Shown piece by piece: positions 1 through 7,990 of a stretch of DNA of 26,067 nt; within the stretch, counting starts at the first letter, position 1, and each line of letters begins with the position of its first letter. The position numbers and the translations under genes are program-made. The notes beneath the pieces were generated by a model. That model saw only the letters and a list, made by a program, of their open reading frames with translations, had not been told where the DNA came from and ran no database searches. Origin of the DNA: Erysipelotrichaceae bacterium (lineage in GTDB: Bacteria; Bacillota_I; Bacilli_A; Erysipelotrichales; Erysipelotrichaceae); assembly GCA_021442745.1 (NCBI GenBank), contig JABUSI010000257.1, positions 1 to 26,067 on the forward strand, in the 5' to 3' direction.

Positions 1-2
1 AT

Positions 3-395
3 CATCACCATGAACATGATGAAGAATGTGAATGTGAGCACGAACATCATCACCATCATGACCATGATGAAAACTGTACCTGTGGTTGTCATGACCATAA
101 ACACCATCACCACCATGCGGACGAAGTATTCGTAAGCTGGGGAAAGGAAACGGCCCTGAGTTATTCACAGGATGAAGTACGGCAATGGATTGATACGTTA
201 TTAGCCGGAACGTACGGTATGGTGTTACGAATCAAGGGTATGGTAAAGCGTAACGACGGTGCATGGCAGTATTTTGATGTTATTCCGGAAGAAGTATCCT
301 TGTATGAAGGATTACCTTGCTACACGGGAAAAATCTGCGTAATCGGAAAGGACTTGAACGAAGAAGGTCTGTCTTCTTTGTTTGAAAAAGAATAA
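3..395 (+). CDS. CobW/G3E-family metallochaperone GTPase, C-terminal part (partial)
   Basis: The reading frame is open from the window edge to the TAA at 393-395, giving 131 residues of a C-terminus. The first 40 or so residues are extremely rich in His, Asp, Glu and Cys, including runs such as HEHHHHHDHD and CTCGCHDHKHHHHH. After that comes a compact alpha/beta segment (VSWGKETALSYSQDEVRQWI, then YGMVLRIKGMV) that looks like the CobW C-terminal domain. In the COG0523/G3E GTPases a His-rich stretch between the GTPase and C-terminal domains is thought to bind Zn or another transition metal, so this is probably a cytosolic metal chaperone. The P-loop half lies outside the window, so the GTPase assignment rests on the tail and on the next gene, a second CobW-like GTPase starting 2 bases later. 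No regulator site is visible here. Confidence 0.75.
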   Translation, partial: HHHEHDEECECEHEHHHHHDHDENCTCGCHDHKHHHHHADEVFVSWGKETALSYSQDEVRQWIDTLLAGTYGMVLRIKGMVKRNDGAWQYFDVIPEEVSLYEGLPCYTGKICVIGKDLNEEGLSSLFEKE

Positions 396-397
396 AT

Positions 398-1345
398 ATG
401 GTAGACGTACCTGTATACGTTTTTACCGGTTTTCTGGAAAGCGGAAAAACGCAGTTACTGAAGCAGACTATTCTGGACGAAGAATTTAATGACGGTGCCA
501 GAACGTTGATTCTCTGTTGCGAAGAAGGTATCGAAGAATACGATAAAAAAACCCTGAAGAAGGCAAATGCGGATATTGTATATGTACAGTCTTTTGATGA
601 ACTGACCGAACGTAACATGGTAGCATGGGATAACGCGTATAAACCCGATCAGGTAATGATTGAATACAACGGTACCTGGAGCGTAACGGAATTTCTGAAT
701 CTGTCGTTTCCGTTAGACTGGCTGATCGTACAGTTGGTTGCAACAGTAGACGGTTCCACGTTTGCCAATTACATGAATAACATGAGATCACTGATGTACG
801 AACAGCTTGTACATGCGGAACTGATTATTATCAATCGTATTGATGCCTCACTGAAAAAATCCTTTTTACGTGGCAACGTAAAAGCAATCAATAAATCCGC
901 ACAGATTGTGTACGAAGATATTTACGGTAACGTAAATTCCATGATTGACGATGATCTTCCGTTTGACAAAACCACAAACGAACTGACAATTTCCGATGAT
1001 GATTACGGATTATGGTTTATGGATACAACCGATCATCCTTTTGAATACGAAGGAAAAACCGTTCATTTCAAAGGACGCATGTACAATACAACGCAATGGG
1101 AAAAACCGGTAGTGGTAATCGGACGCCAGGCTATGGTATGCTGTGAACAGGATACTTCGTTAATCGGATTTGTATGCGAAGGAATCCGGAAGGGCGTTGT
1201 AACGGAAGAAGGCATGTGGGCGAATATAACCGCAACAGTAAAAGTACGCAGAAACGAAGAACAGAAACTGGATTACGTAGTCATGAACAATGTAACCGTT
1301 CAGCCTTGTGAAGGATTGGAAAACGAGTACGTAACGTTCAGTTAA
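398..1345 (+). CDS. CobW-like P-loop GTPase with a DUF1980/TIGR03943-like C-terminal domain
   Basis: This is a 315-residue protein. The N-terminus has a Walker A motif GFLESGKT (residues 11-18), matching the GFLGxGKT of CobW/YjiA-type G3E GTPases. A guanine-recognition motif NRID (146-149) stands in for NKxD. The CxCC metal motif typical of COG0523 is not present; a CCEEG sequence (40-44) follows the second beta strand instead. From about residue 216 the protein resembles DUF1980 (EYEGKTVHFKG, then RQAMVCCEQD at 243-252 and GMWANITATV), a domain of YcgQ/TIGR03943 proteins that work with metal-linked permeases. It may therefore load or sense a metal together with the His-rich GTPase just upstream. 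The gene starts 2 bases after its neighbour, so the two are probably co-translated. Function beyond family level is inference. Confidence 0.8.
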   Translation: MVDVPVYVFTGFLESGKTQLLKQTILDEEFNDGARTLILCCEEGIEEYDKKTLKKANADIVYVQSFDELTERNMVAWDNAYKPDQVMIEYNGTWSVTEFLNLSFPLDWLIVQLVATVDGSTFANYMNNMRSLMYEQLVHAELIIINRIDASLKKSFLRGNVKAINKSAQIVYEDIYGNVNSMIDDDLPFDKTTNELTISDDDYGLWFMDTTDHPFEYEGKTVHFKGRMYNTTQWEKPVVVIGRQAMVCCEQDTSLIGFVCEGIRKGVVTEEGMWANITATVKVRRNEEQKLDYVVMNNVTVQPCEGLENEYVTFS

Positions 1346-1356
1346 GGAGACAAAAA

Positions 1357-1365
1357 ATGATATGA
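1357..1365 (+). other. Two-codon ATG-ATA-TGA mini-ORF overlapping the proC start
   Basis: A clear Shine-Dalgarno AAGGAGA (1344-1350) precedes two ATGs. The first (1357-1359) has about 7 bases of spacing from the GGAG core and encodes only Met-Ile before TGA at 1363-1365. The second (1362-1364), which starts proC, is 12 bases from the core and overlaps that TGA. Ribosomes could start on the mini-ORF and reinitiate on proC, or simply use the farther ATG. Only the sequence geometry supports this. Confidence 0.35.
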
Positions 1366-2150
1366 AACTGGGAGTCATCGGTTGCGGAACCATGGGTTAC
1401 GCATTAATCAAAGGATTTACGGAAAGTGGTGTTCTTGCAAAAGATCACATTTTGTGTTGCGAAACCAATGAAGTCACCGTATCCGGTTTACAAGCCATGG
1501 GATACACGGTTGCAGATGTAAAAGAAGCAATATCATGTGATGCAGTATTATTCAGCGTAAAGCCGTATCAGTTTAAAAACGTTTACGATGCTATCCGGAC
1601 ATTTATCCGTAAGGATACATTGATTATCAGCATCATGGCAGGTTTTACCATGAACCAATTGGAAGGGTATTTTGATGGTTGTCCGATTGTAATGCTGATG
1701 CCGAATACGGCTGTTTCCGTTAAAAAGGGTATGACTGCAATTGTATACGGTGAAAAGATAACAAATGACCATAAAGAATTTATAGAAAAACTTGCATCCG
1801 CTGTCGGAAACTACGAAGTGATTGACGAAAGCCTGCACGAAGCATCCATGGGAATGAGCGGATCCGGCATTGCGTATGCATATATGTATCTGGAAAGTAT
1901 GGCTGACGCCGGAATCCGTCTGGGAATGAAACCGGAACAGGCTTTGAAGTTTGCGGCAAATTCTGCAATCGGCGCCTGTGAGATGGTCTTGCAGACCGGA
2001 CAGCACCCGGCAAAACTGCGGCAGGATGTATGCTCCCCGAGAGGAACTACAATAGAAGGAATCCTGAAACTGGAAGAAATGGGATTCCGCTCGGCAATTC
2101 AACAGGCTGTAAAAGCTACTGTTGATAAATCCAAGGGTAATCTGCGATGA
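1362..2150 (+). CDS. proC: Pyrroline-5-carboxylate reductase
   Basis: ProC reduces 1-pyrroline-5-carboxylate to L-proline with NAD(P)H, the last step of proline synthesis, in the cytosol. The 262-residue length is normal for the family (about 260-280). The N-terminus starts with a Rossmann dinucleotide motif (GVIGCGTMG, residues 4-12). The C-terminal half carries the P5CR signature: GMSGSGIAYAYMYLESMADAG, then GQHPAKLRQDVCSPRGTTIEG. ATG 1362 is chosen because the Rossmann strand begins right there (MKLGVIGCG). Translation begins after a strong SD that overlaps the stop codon of the CobW-like gene. The end overlaps the next start as ATGA (2147-2150), so the ABC permease is translationally coupled to it. 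No other proline pathway gene (proA, proB) is in view. Confidence 0.95.
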   Translation: MKLGVIGCGTMGYALIKGFTESGVLAKDHILCCETNEVTVSGLQAMGYTVADVKEAISCDAVLFSVKPYQFKNVYDAIRTFIRKDTLIISIMAGFTMNQLEGYFDGCPIVMLMPNTAVSVKKGMTAIVYGEKITNDHKEFIEKLASAVGNYEVIDESLHEASMGMSGSGIAYAYMYLESMADAGIRLGMKPEQALKFAANSAIGACEMVLQTGQHPAKLRQDVCSPRGTTIEGILKLEEMGFRSAIQQAVKATVDKSKGNLR

Positions 2151-2872
2151 AATCAATGGTCAGAAAATGGATTTCCACCGTTGTTATCTTTATAATCTGG
2201 TGGGGATTATCTCTTGTCATCCGTAATGAGGTCCTGTTACCGAATCCATGGGATGTACTGGCACGAATGGCAGAGATGGTACAAAGTGCAAAATTTTATT
2301 CAACATGCGGCATTACGCTATGGCGTATGTTAAAGGGGTTATGTATCGCCGGAGTATTGGGAATCTTACTGGGATACACCACAACGCAATGTACATGGTT
2401 TGGTGACGTGTTTTATCCGATAGAAATGATGATGAAAACCATCCCGAATATTTCCTATATCATCATTGCGTTAATCTGGATCGGTTCGCAGAACAGCGTA
2501 ATTGTAGTCGGATTCTTTGTCATTTTCCCGATTTTCTTTGCCAATACACAGAAAGCTATGTTGTCTCTTGACAAAGGTTATGATGAAGTTGCCAGTATTT
2601 ATGGTGTCAGTACCTGGACACGCTTTTCTGAGATTCATATTCCATTGATCCGGTCGTCTTTGTATGCAGCATTGCAGACCTCCATCGGACTGGGATTAAA
2701 AGTATGTGTTATGGCGGAAATCTTAGGAAGGGTACAGCAGGGAATCGGTTTTCAGATTGACTTCTGCCGATTGAATCTGGATATGACCGGAGTCTTTGCC
2801 TGGACGGTATGGATTATTCTGTTTTCCGTCGGAGTCGATACCATATTCGGATTATTCACACAAAAAAAATGA
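2147..2872 (+). CDS. ABC transporter permease, NitT/TauT (SsuC) type, orphan
   Basis: This is a 241-residue integral membrane protein with about six hydrophobic segments (roughly residues 9-25, 61-80, 101-112, 117-133, 172-192 and 214-235). Between the middle segments lies the EAA-type cytoplasmic loop that docks on the ATPase (YDEVASIYGVSTWTRF and SEIHIPLIRSSL, residues 145-172). Length and pattern fit the SsuC/TauC/ThiX branch, which imports sulfonates, nitrate or bicarbonate, or pyrimidine precursors. Neither the ATPase nor the binding protein is next to it on this side, so the substrate cannot be read off. The start overlaps proC by 4 bases (ATGA). Its stop codon TGA (2870-2872) sits inside the stem of a terminator. 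Being fourth in an operon headed by two metal-chaperone-like GTPases makes a metal-related substrate possible, but that is conjecture. Confidence 0.85.
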   Translation: MKSMVRKWISTVVIFIIWWGLSLVIRNEVLLPNPWDVLARMAEMVQSAKFYSTCGITLWRMLKGLCIAGVLGILLGYTTTQCTWFGDVFYPIEMMMKTIPNISYIIIALIWIGSQNSVIVVGFFVIFPIFFANTQKAMLSLDKGYDEVASIYGVSTWTRFSEIHIPLIRSSLYAALQTSIGLGLKVCVMAEILGRVQQGIGFQIDFCRLNLDMTGVFAWTVWIILFSVGVDTIFGLFTQKK

Positions 2873-2894
2873 GCCGTATTACCCGGCTCATTTT
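2866..2894. terminator. Bidirectional intrinsic terminator containing both stop codons
   Basis: A perfect 11-bp inverted repeat (AAAATGAGCCG at 2866-2876 and CGGCTCATTTT at 2884-2894) with a 7-base loop lies between two convergent genes. It is A-rich on one side and T-rich on the other, so it can terminate transcripts from both directions. The permease stop TGA (2870-2872) is in the left arm and the HMA-gene stop (2888-2890, TGA on the minus strand) is in the right arm. Confidence 0.9.
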
Positions 2895-3091
2895 ATTTCG
2901 GAAACCTGAAAGTCCTGTTTTGTCAGGGCATTTTTTAACGTGTCATCATCTGCCGTTGTCTCAACGGTTGCCAGTTTGGTTTCCAGATTGACATCCAAAA
3001 CGGTTGTTCCTTCCACATTGGAAAGAATATCCGTCACGTGACGGACGCAATTCTTACACATCATGTCATCGACTTTAATAGTTTTTTTCAT
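2888..3091 (-). CDS. CopZ-like heavy-metal-associated (HMA) domain protein
   Basis: This 67-residue protein is a single ferredoxin-like HMA domain. The metal site is CKNC (Cys12 and Cys15, following Met-Met), in the loop after the first beta strand, as in CopZ/Atx1 copper chaperones and the N-terminal domains of P-type ATPases. The usual Gly before the Met-x-Cys motif is replaced (DDMMCKNC). Family knowledge suggests cytosolic Cu(I) or another soft metal is handed to a P1B ATPase, but no such ATPase is in the window. The start has a good SD, AAGGAG (3100-3105), which overlaps the TAA of the phosphodiesterase gene just upstream in the same operon; spacing to ATG is 8 bases. Confidence 0.88.
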   Translation of the reverse strand: MKKTIKVDDMMCKNCVRHVTDILSNVEGTTVLDVNLETKLATVETTADDDTLKNALTKQDFQVSEIK

Positions 3092-3103
3092 TTTGTTTAC
3101 TCC

Positions 3104-3640
3104 TTAAAACTGTACTTTGGAAATAACGGAATTATCGGATATATCGTGTACTTCGAATTCCGTATCCGAAAGAATCGCATAGGAACGAATATCGTTTCCT
3201 TTCGGAATGGATACGGAGCCGGGATTCAGATACCATCGGTCTGATTTTTCATATCCTGAAATATGAGTATGTCCGGATAAAACGATATCACACTGCGGAT
3301 ATTTTTCAATTTCTTCCATATGATGTCCATGCGTCATCAATACCGTATGACTTGCCAGAGGCAAAATGACGGAAGTCTGCATAATCGGAAACTGCAATAC
3401 CATCTGATCCACTTCGGAATCACAATTTCCGCGTACTGCCGTAATCACATTACATAAACCGTTTGTAACCGGAATTACTTCTTTCGGAGAATACCCGAAA
3501 GGCAAATCGTTTCTCGGGCCATGATACAGTATGTCTCCCAACAGTAAAATACCGTCAAACATCTCTTCGGTATACCAGCGTAAAGCCATGTTCAGACAGG
3601 CAACGGAACCATGAATATCGGATACCACAAAGTATTTCAT
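3104..3640 (-). CDS. YfcE-like metallophosphodiesterase
   Basis: This 178-residue protein belongs to the YfcE/MJ0936 branch of calcineurin-like phosphoesterases, which hydrolyse phosphodiester bonds with two metal ions. The motifs appear in order: SDIHGS (D-x-H), LLGD, GNCD, THGHH and SGHTHIS. ATG 3640 is chosen because the conserved core begins at once (MKYFVVSDIHGS) and an AAGGA SD sits 6 bases upstream. A further in-frame ATG at 3661 would put that SD inside the coding region. It is co-transcribed with the HMA gene and divergent from smc. The natural substrate is not predictable from sequence. Confidence 0.88.
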   Translation of the reverse strand: MKYFVVSDIHGSVACLNMALRWYTEEMFDGILLLGDILYHGPRNDLPFGYSPKEVIPVTNGLCNVITAVRGNCDSEVDQMVLQFPIMQTSVILPLASHTVLMTHGHHMEEIEKYPQCDIVLSGHTHISGYEKSDRWYLNPGSVSIPKGNDIRSYAILSDTEFEVHDISDNSVISKVQF

Positions 3641-3662
3641 ATAAATCCTTCTTTCCGTCACT

Positions 3663-3671
3663 ATTCTAACA
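3663..3671 (-). promoter_or_regulatory. Extended -10 promoter for the phosphodiesterase-HMA operon
   Basis: Read on the minus strand, TGTTAGAAT gives a TG-n-TAGAAT extended -10 box (TAGAAT at 3663-3668), about 23 bases before the gene start. No good -35 box is seen at 16-18 bp, which extended -10 promoters can tolerate. Confidence 0.5.
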
Positions 3672-3689
3672 CAGAAACAGGGGATTTTG

Positions 3690-3718
3690 TTGTCAGTATA
3701 TGTCTTTTCAAGTATAAT
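3690..3718 (+). promoter_or_regulatory. Sigma-A type promoter for the smc operon
   Basis: TTGTCA (3690-3695) and a perfect TATAAT (3713-3718) are separated by exactly 17 bp. The predicted transcription start at about 3725 lies downstream of the ATG at 3722, which leaves 3746 as the only sensible smc start and gives a short leader of about 20 bases. Confidence 0.85.
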
Positions 3719-3745
3719 AAGATGGTTAGAAAATGGGGTCGATTT

Positions 3746-6676
3746 ATGTTTTTAAAAAGAATTGAAATGCAAGGTTTTAAATCTTTCGCAGACCGTACGG
3801 TGATTCCGTTTGAAGATGATATCACCGGTATCGTTGGCCCGAACGGTTGCGGAAAGAGTAATATATCAGATGCCGTACGCTGGGTTTTAGGGGAACAGTC
3901 TGCAAAAAGCCTGCGTGGGAAGAATATGACAGACGTTATTTTTAACGGAAGTGAGAAAAGAAGGCCGGTTAATGTTGCGGAAGTTGTACTGGTATTTGAC
4001 AACAGTAATCATTTTCTGCAATCCGAGTATCAGGAAATTGAAGTAACCCGTCGCTTACACCGTACGACAGGAGAAAGCGAATATCTGATTAACCGCCAGC
4101 CTTGCCGATTAAAAGATATTGTGGATCTGGTACTGGACAGCGGATTAAGCAAGGATTCGCTGAGTATTATATCACAGGGAACCATTGTAAATTTTGCCGA
4201 TGCCAGAGCTGAAGACCGCAGAGGTTTGTTTGAAGAAGCAGCAGGTGTTGCAAAATACAAAAAGAGAAAAACCGAATCACTGTCCAAACTTGCACGGACA
4301 CAGGATAATCTGGACCGGTTACAGGATATCATCGACGAACTGGAAAAACAGGTGGATCCTCTGAAAAAACAGGCGGATAAAGCTATTGTATACAAGAATA
4401 CCAAACAGGAACTGGAAAAAATCGAGATTGCTGTACTGGTATCCGAAATCCAGAAATGTCAGGATGAACTGGAAGAAACAAAAACGGAACTGCTGAATGT
4501 TGAAGCCAATGCCATCACGCATAACATACAGATTGAACAACTGGAAGATACCGTTTCCCGTTTAAAAGATGAGGGCAGACGTTTAGACCGTGATATTCTG
4601 AACGATCAGGATAATCATTTACGGATTTCCAATGAAATCGTACAGTTGGAAGCACGGAAAACGGAAATTGATGAGAAACGGAAATACCTGATTGAACACG
4701 GTCAGGATGAAGCAAAAATCGAACAGCTGAAAGTTTCGCTGGAAGAAGCAAAATTTGAATACGAAGACCGGAAAAACCGGTACGATGCGTTACAGGCACA
4801 GATTTCATTATTATCACAGACCTACAGCGGCATGATGTACGATTTGTCGTCTTTACGTAATAAGAGTGAAGAAGCTGCCCGGACTGTTCGATATTACGAA
4901 AACCGTCGTGACGTATTGAAAGCACAGATGGAAGCACCGTTTACACATCAGTCCGGTGTTCAGGCAATTATGGAAGCCAGAGATTCTTTACCGGGAATTT
5001 ACGAACCGGTTGCCAAGGCATTTCATCCGGAAGAAGGGTATGAAGAAGCAATCAGTACCGCTTTAGGCGGATCGCTTTATCATATCATTACGGAAGATGA
5101 ACAAAGTGCACGGATTGCTATCCGGTATCTTAAGAAAAACCAGGTTGGTCGGGCTACGTTTTTACCGTTGACGGTATGTAAACCGAGAGTTCCTGCCCAG
5201 GATGCCACAATTATCTGCCAGCATTTCGACGGATATCTGGGAACGGCACAGCAATTCGTTTCCAACGACGAAATATACGATAACGTCGTTGGAAGTCTGT
5301 TAGGGAATGTACTTGTTTGTGACAATCTGGAACATGCCAACGAACTGGCTCGTCTTTTGAAGTTCAATTACAAAATTGTTACGCTTGACGGTGACGTTTG
5401 TCATCGGGGCGGTTCCATGACCGGTGGTAAGCAGAAAGACAATTATTCTCCGATGACCTTACAAAGAGAATATGAACGAATGGTCCGGATGACATCGGAT
5501 GCCTCAGCCATCTATGAAAACTACATCCAGCAGGTGAATTCCCTGCAACGCAGCAGTGACGATACCAATGACCGGATTATGCAGAACAAAATCCTGTTTG
5601 CGCAGATTGAGCCGGTCTTACAAAGCAAGCGTGCCAAATATGAACGGCTGACGGTAGAACTGGAAAATCTGGATCCGGGTCACATTGCCGGAGAAACAGG
5701 ATTTGAAGATGAATTACTGGAAGCATTGAACAATGCGTATTCCAAACGTGATGAACTCGTGACGTCCATTCGTCTGAAACGTGATAAAAAACTGCAGATC
5801 AATGCAGACAGCGAACGGAAGGAACATCAGATTCAGCAGACAAGACGAGCCTTGTCACAGATTCAGGCTGATCAGAACAATCTGGAAAAAGAATGTATCC
5901 GTATTCAGGCAAGAATGGAAAACCATCTGTCTCGACTGACAAGCGAATACGAAATGACCGTTGATTTCGCAAAACGTCAGGAAATTACCATTGACGTGGA
6001 AGAAGCCAAGCAAAAAGTTCTGAAACTTCGCAATAAAATCCAGTCTCTGGGTAACATCAATATGGAAGCTCCGGAACAATATAACGAAGTGAACGAACGG
6101 TATGAATTCCTGTCAAACCAGAAGAACCAGTTACTTGACTCGAAAGCGAAAATTGAGAATGCTATTGCCGAAATGGACGAGGTCATGAAAACACAGTTCA
6201 TGGATTCGTTCAACAATATCAACAAGGAACTGCAGGGCGTATTTGCCGTACTGTTCGGAGGCGGAAGGGCACGTTTACTGCTGGAGAATCCGGATGACAT
6301 ATTGGAAAGCGGTATTGAGATTGACGTACAGCCGCCGGGTAAAAATGTCCAGAACATCCGTTTGTTCTCCGGTGGGGAAAAATCTCTGATTGCGATCTGT
6401 GTTTTGTTTGCGATACTGAAGGCACGACCGTTGCCTTTATGTATTTTCGATGAAGTGGAAGCAGCGCTGGACCCGGGTAACGTAGAACGGTTTGCGGGCT
6501 TTATCCGTCAGTTTACGGATACTACACAATTCATCGTAGTAACACACCGCCAGGGCACCATGGAACACTGTAATGTTCTGTATGGTATAACCATGCCGTC
6601 GCAAGGTGTGTCCCAGGTACTGAAAGTACGGTTAGCCGATGCTATGAAATATATCGAAGAGAAGGAGGAAGACTAA
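3746..6676 (+). CDS. smc: Chromosome segregation/condensation protein Smc (short-armed)
   Basis: Smc is the ATPase of the Smc-ScpAB condensin that loads at origins and separates sister chromosomes. The N-terminal head has Walker A GPNGCGKSN (residues 31-39) and a Q-loop (ISQGTIVNF). A first coiled coil follows, then a hinge at about 404-565 (GVQAIMEARDSLPG to GGSMTGGK), a return coil and the C-terminal head with signature LFSGGEKSL (873-881) and Walker B LCIFDE (898-903). At 976 residues it is some 200 shorter than the usual 1,150-1,190. The loss is in the coiled coils, each roughly 200-240 residues long here, while heads and hinge are complete. The start at 3746 is the canonical MFLKRIEMQGFKSFADRT; its SD is weak (GGGG, 3735-3738). 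The stop overlaps the ftsY start (TAATG). ScpA and ScpB are not nearby. Confidence 0.95.
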   Translation: MFLKRIEMQGFKSFADRTVIPFEDDITGIVGPNGCGKSNISDAVRWVLGEQSAKSLRGKNMTDVIFNGSEKRRPVNVAEVVLVFDNSNHFLQSEYQEIEVTRRLHRTTGESEYLINRQPCRLKDIVDLVLDSGLSKDSLSIISQGTIVNFADARAEDRRGLFEEAAGVAKYKKRKTESLSKLARTQDNLDRLQDIIDELEKQVDPLKKQADKAIVYKNTKQELEKIEIAVLVSEIQKCQDELEETKTELLNVEANAITHNIQIEQLEDTVSRLKDEGRRLDRDILNDQDNHLRISNEIVQLEARKTEIDEKRKYLIEHGQDEAKIEQLKVSLEEAKFEYEDRKNRYDALQAQISLLSQTYSGMMYDLSSLRNKSEEAARTVRYYENRRDVLKAQMEAPFTHQSGVQAIMEARDSLPGIYEPVAKAFHPEEGYEEAISTALGGSLYHIITEDEQSARIAIRYLKKNQVGRATFLPLTVCKPRVPAQDATIICQHFDGYLGTAQQFVSNDEIYDNVVGSLLGNVLVCDNLEHANELARLLKFNYKIVTLDGDVCHRGGSMTGGKQKDNYSPMTLQREYERMVRMTSDASAIYENYIQQVNSLQRSSDDTNDRIMQNKILFAQIEPVLQSKRAKYERLTVELENLDPGHIAGETGFEDELLEALNNAYSKRDELVTSIRLKRDKKLQINADSERKEHQIQQTRRALSQIQADQNNLEKECIRIQARMENHLSRLTSEYEMTVDFAKRQEITIDVEEAKQKVLKLRNKIQSLGNINMEAPEQYNEVNERYEFLSNQKNQLLDSKAKIENAIAEMDEVMKTQFMDSFNNINKELQGVFAVLFGGGRARLLLENPDDILESGIEIDVQPPGKNVQNIRLFSGGEKSLIAICVLFAILKARPLPLCIFDEVEAALDPGNVERFAGFIRQFTDTTQFIVVTHRQGTMEHCNVLYGITMPSQGVSQVLKVRLADAMKYIEEKEED

Positions 6677-7653
6677 TGGGTTTTATCTCTTCTTTAAAAG
6701 ACAAGTTCAGTAAGAAAAAAGATACGAATGCTACCCGTTATCTGGACGGATACAAGAAAACCAGAAAGAGTTTCGGGGAACGGCTGGGTAGCGTATTCCA
6801 GATTTTTGACGGCCTGAGCGATGATTTCCTGGAGGAACTGATGATTGTCCTTCTGGAATCCGATTGCGGTGTACAGACCGCAGAAAAGATTGTGGATATG
6901 GTTCAGGAAGAAGGAAAGGACAGATATATCGTTTCCTATGACGACGTTGTGGAAACCGTCATTGAACAAATGAACAAAGTCTACGACAAGGACTCCATTG
7001 AACCGATTCACTACAATCCGGATGGCCCGACTATTATTCTTGTTGTCGGAATCAACGGTTCCGGAAAAACAACTTCCATTGCCAAGCTGGCTTACCAGTA
7101 TAAACAACAAGGTAAAAAAGTTGCGGTCGCCGCAGGAGACACGTTCCGCGCCGGTGCCGTTGCCCAACTGGAAGAATGGGCAAGACGACTGGATATTCCT
7201 TGTGTAAAAGGAAAGGAAAATGCCGACCCGTCTTCCGTTATGGTAGATGCCTGCCGGTTTGCGAAAGAAAACGATATTGATATTCTTCTGGCAGATACAT
7301 CCGGACGTTTGCAGAATAAAGCCAATCTGATGCGGGAACTGGAAAAGATGCATCGCGTCATCGGAAAAGAAATTGAAAACGCACCGCAGGAAACCTGGCT
7401 GGTATTGGATGCCACAACCGGACAGAACGGTATGAACCAGGCGGAAGAATTCTTTAAAACCTCTAAAGTTACCGGAATTATTCTGACGAAACTGGACGGG
7501 ACAGCCAAAGGAGGTATCATTCTTGCCATTCGTGATCGCTTGCGTTTGCCGGTGCGATACGTTGGCTTAGGAGAAACAATGGAGGATTTACGGGAATTTG
7601 ATATCGACGATTTCCTGTATTCCATTGCAGAAGGTATCGAAGATGTTAGATAA
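6676..7653 (+). CDS. ftsY: Signal recognition particle receptor FtsY
   Basis: FtsY is the membrane-associated SRP GTPase that receives Ffh-ribosome complexes for co-translational membrane insertion. The 325-residue protein has a short basic N-terminus without the long acidic A domain, an N domain (about 30-105) and a G domain with GINGSGKT (125-132), DTFRAGA (155-161), DTSGR (207-211), TKLD (271-274) and GLGE (297-300). Its start overlaps the smc stop by one base, with SD GAAGGAGGA just upstream (6661-6669), so smc and ftsY are translationally coupled, as in many Firmicutes. Its 3' end overlaps the ylxM start by 11 bases. Confidence 0.96.
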   Translation: MGFISSLKDKFSKKKDTNATRYLDGYKKTRKSFGERLGSVFQIFDGLSDDFLEELMIVLLESDCGVQTAEKIVDMVQEEGKDRYIVSYDDVVETVIEQMNKVYDKDSIEPIHYNPDGPTIILVVGINGSGKTTSIAKLAYQYKQQGKKVAVAAGDTFRAGAVAQLEEWARRLDIPCVKGKENADPSSVMVDACRFAKENDIDILLADTSGRLQNKANLMRELEKMHRVIGKEIENAPQETWLVLDATTGQNGMNQAEEFFKTSKVTGIILTKLDGTAKGGIILAIRDRLRLPVRYVGLGETMEDLREFDIDDFLYSIAEGIEDVR

Positions 7654-7990
7654 AATCGAACGCATGAATGCGTTGTACGATTTTTACGGAGACCTGTTAA
7701 CGGACAAACAGAAGGAAGTATTCGAATGGTACTACCAGAATGATAATTCGTTAGCGGAAATTGCCGAACAATCCGGTAGTTCCCGGGCTGCTGTACACGA
7801 CGTGTTAAAACGTACGGAACAACTTCTGGAGGACTACGAGAAGTCGCTTCACTTACTTGATAATTTCAGGAAAAGAAGTAAAATATATACGGATTTACTT
7901 TCGTTGGAAATCCGTTCCGTAACGGAGCTGACAACGGAATTAATACACATTGATATGGATAATGGAGGAGAAGAAAAATGTCAAAAGTAA
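7643..7990 (+). CDS. ylxM: YlxM/UPF0122 family SRP-associated protein
   Basis: This 115-residue protein has a sigma-region-4-like helix-turn-helix (LTDKQKEVFEWYYQND then LAEIAEQSGSSRAAVHDVLK, about 19-58) followed by a helical tail. That is the UPF0122/YlxM architecture. In Firmicutes ylxM sits between ftsY and ffh, and it has been linked to SRP function in streptococci. ATG 7643 is chosen because the conserved start (MLDKIERMNALYDFYGDLLT) begins there. It overlaps ftsY by 11 bases and ackA by 13. Unusually, ffh does not follow; ackA does. Confidence 0.88.
   Translation: MLDKIERMNALYDFYGDLLTDKQKEVFEWYYQNDNSLAEIAEQSGSSRAAVHDVLKRTEQLLEDYEKSLHLLDNFRKRSKIYTDLLSLEIRSVTELTTELIHIDMDNGGEEKCQK

Noticed and set aside
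1..120. Imperfect CAT/CAC repeats at the window start
   Set aside because: They are explained by the His-rich codons of the CobW-type protein and are not a DNA repeat element.
3611..3745. Upstream extension of smc to ATG 3611 or 3722
   Set aside because: The promoter at 3690-3718 places the transcript start after both, and the Smc family start is MFLKRIEMQGFKSF at 3746.
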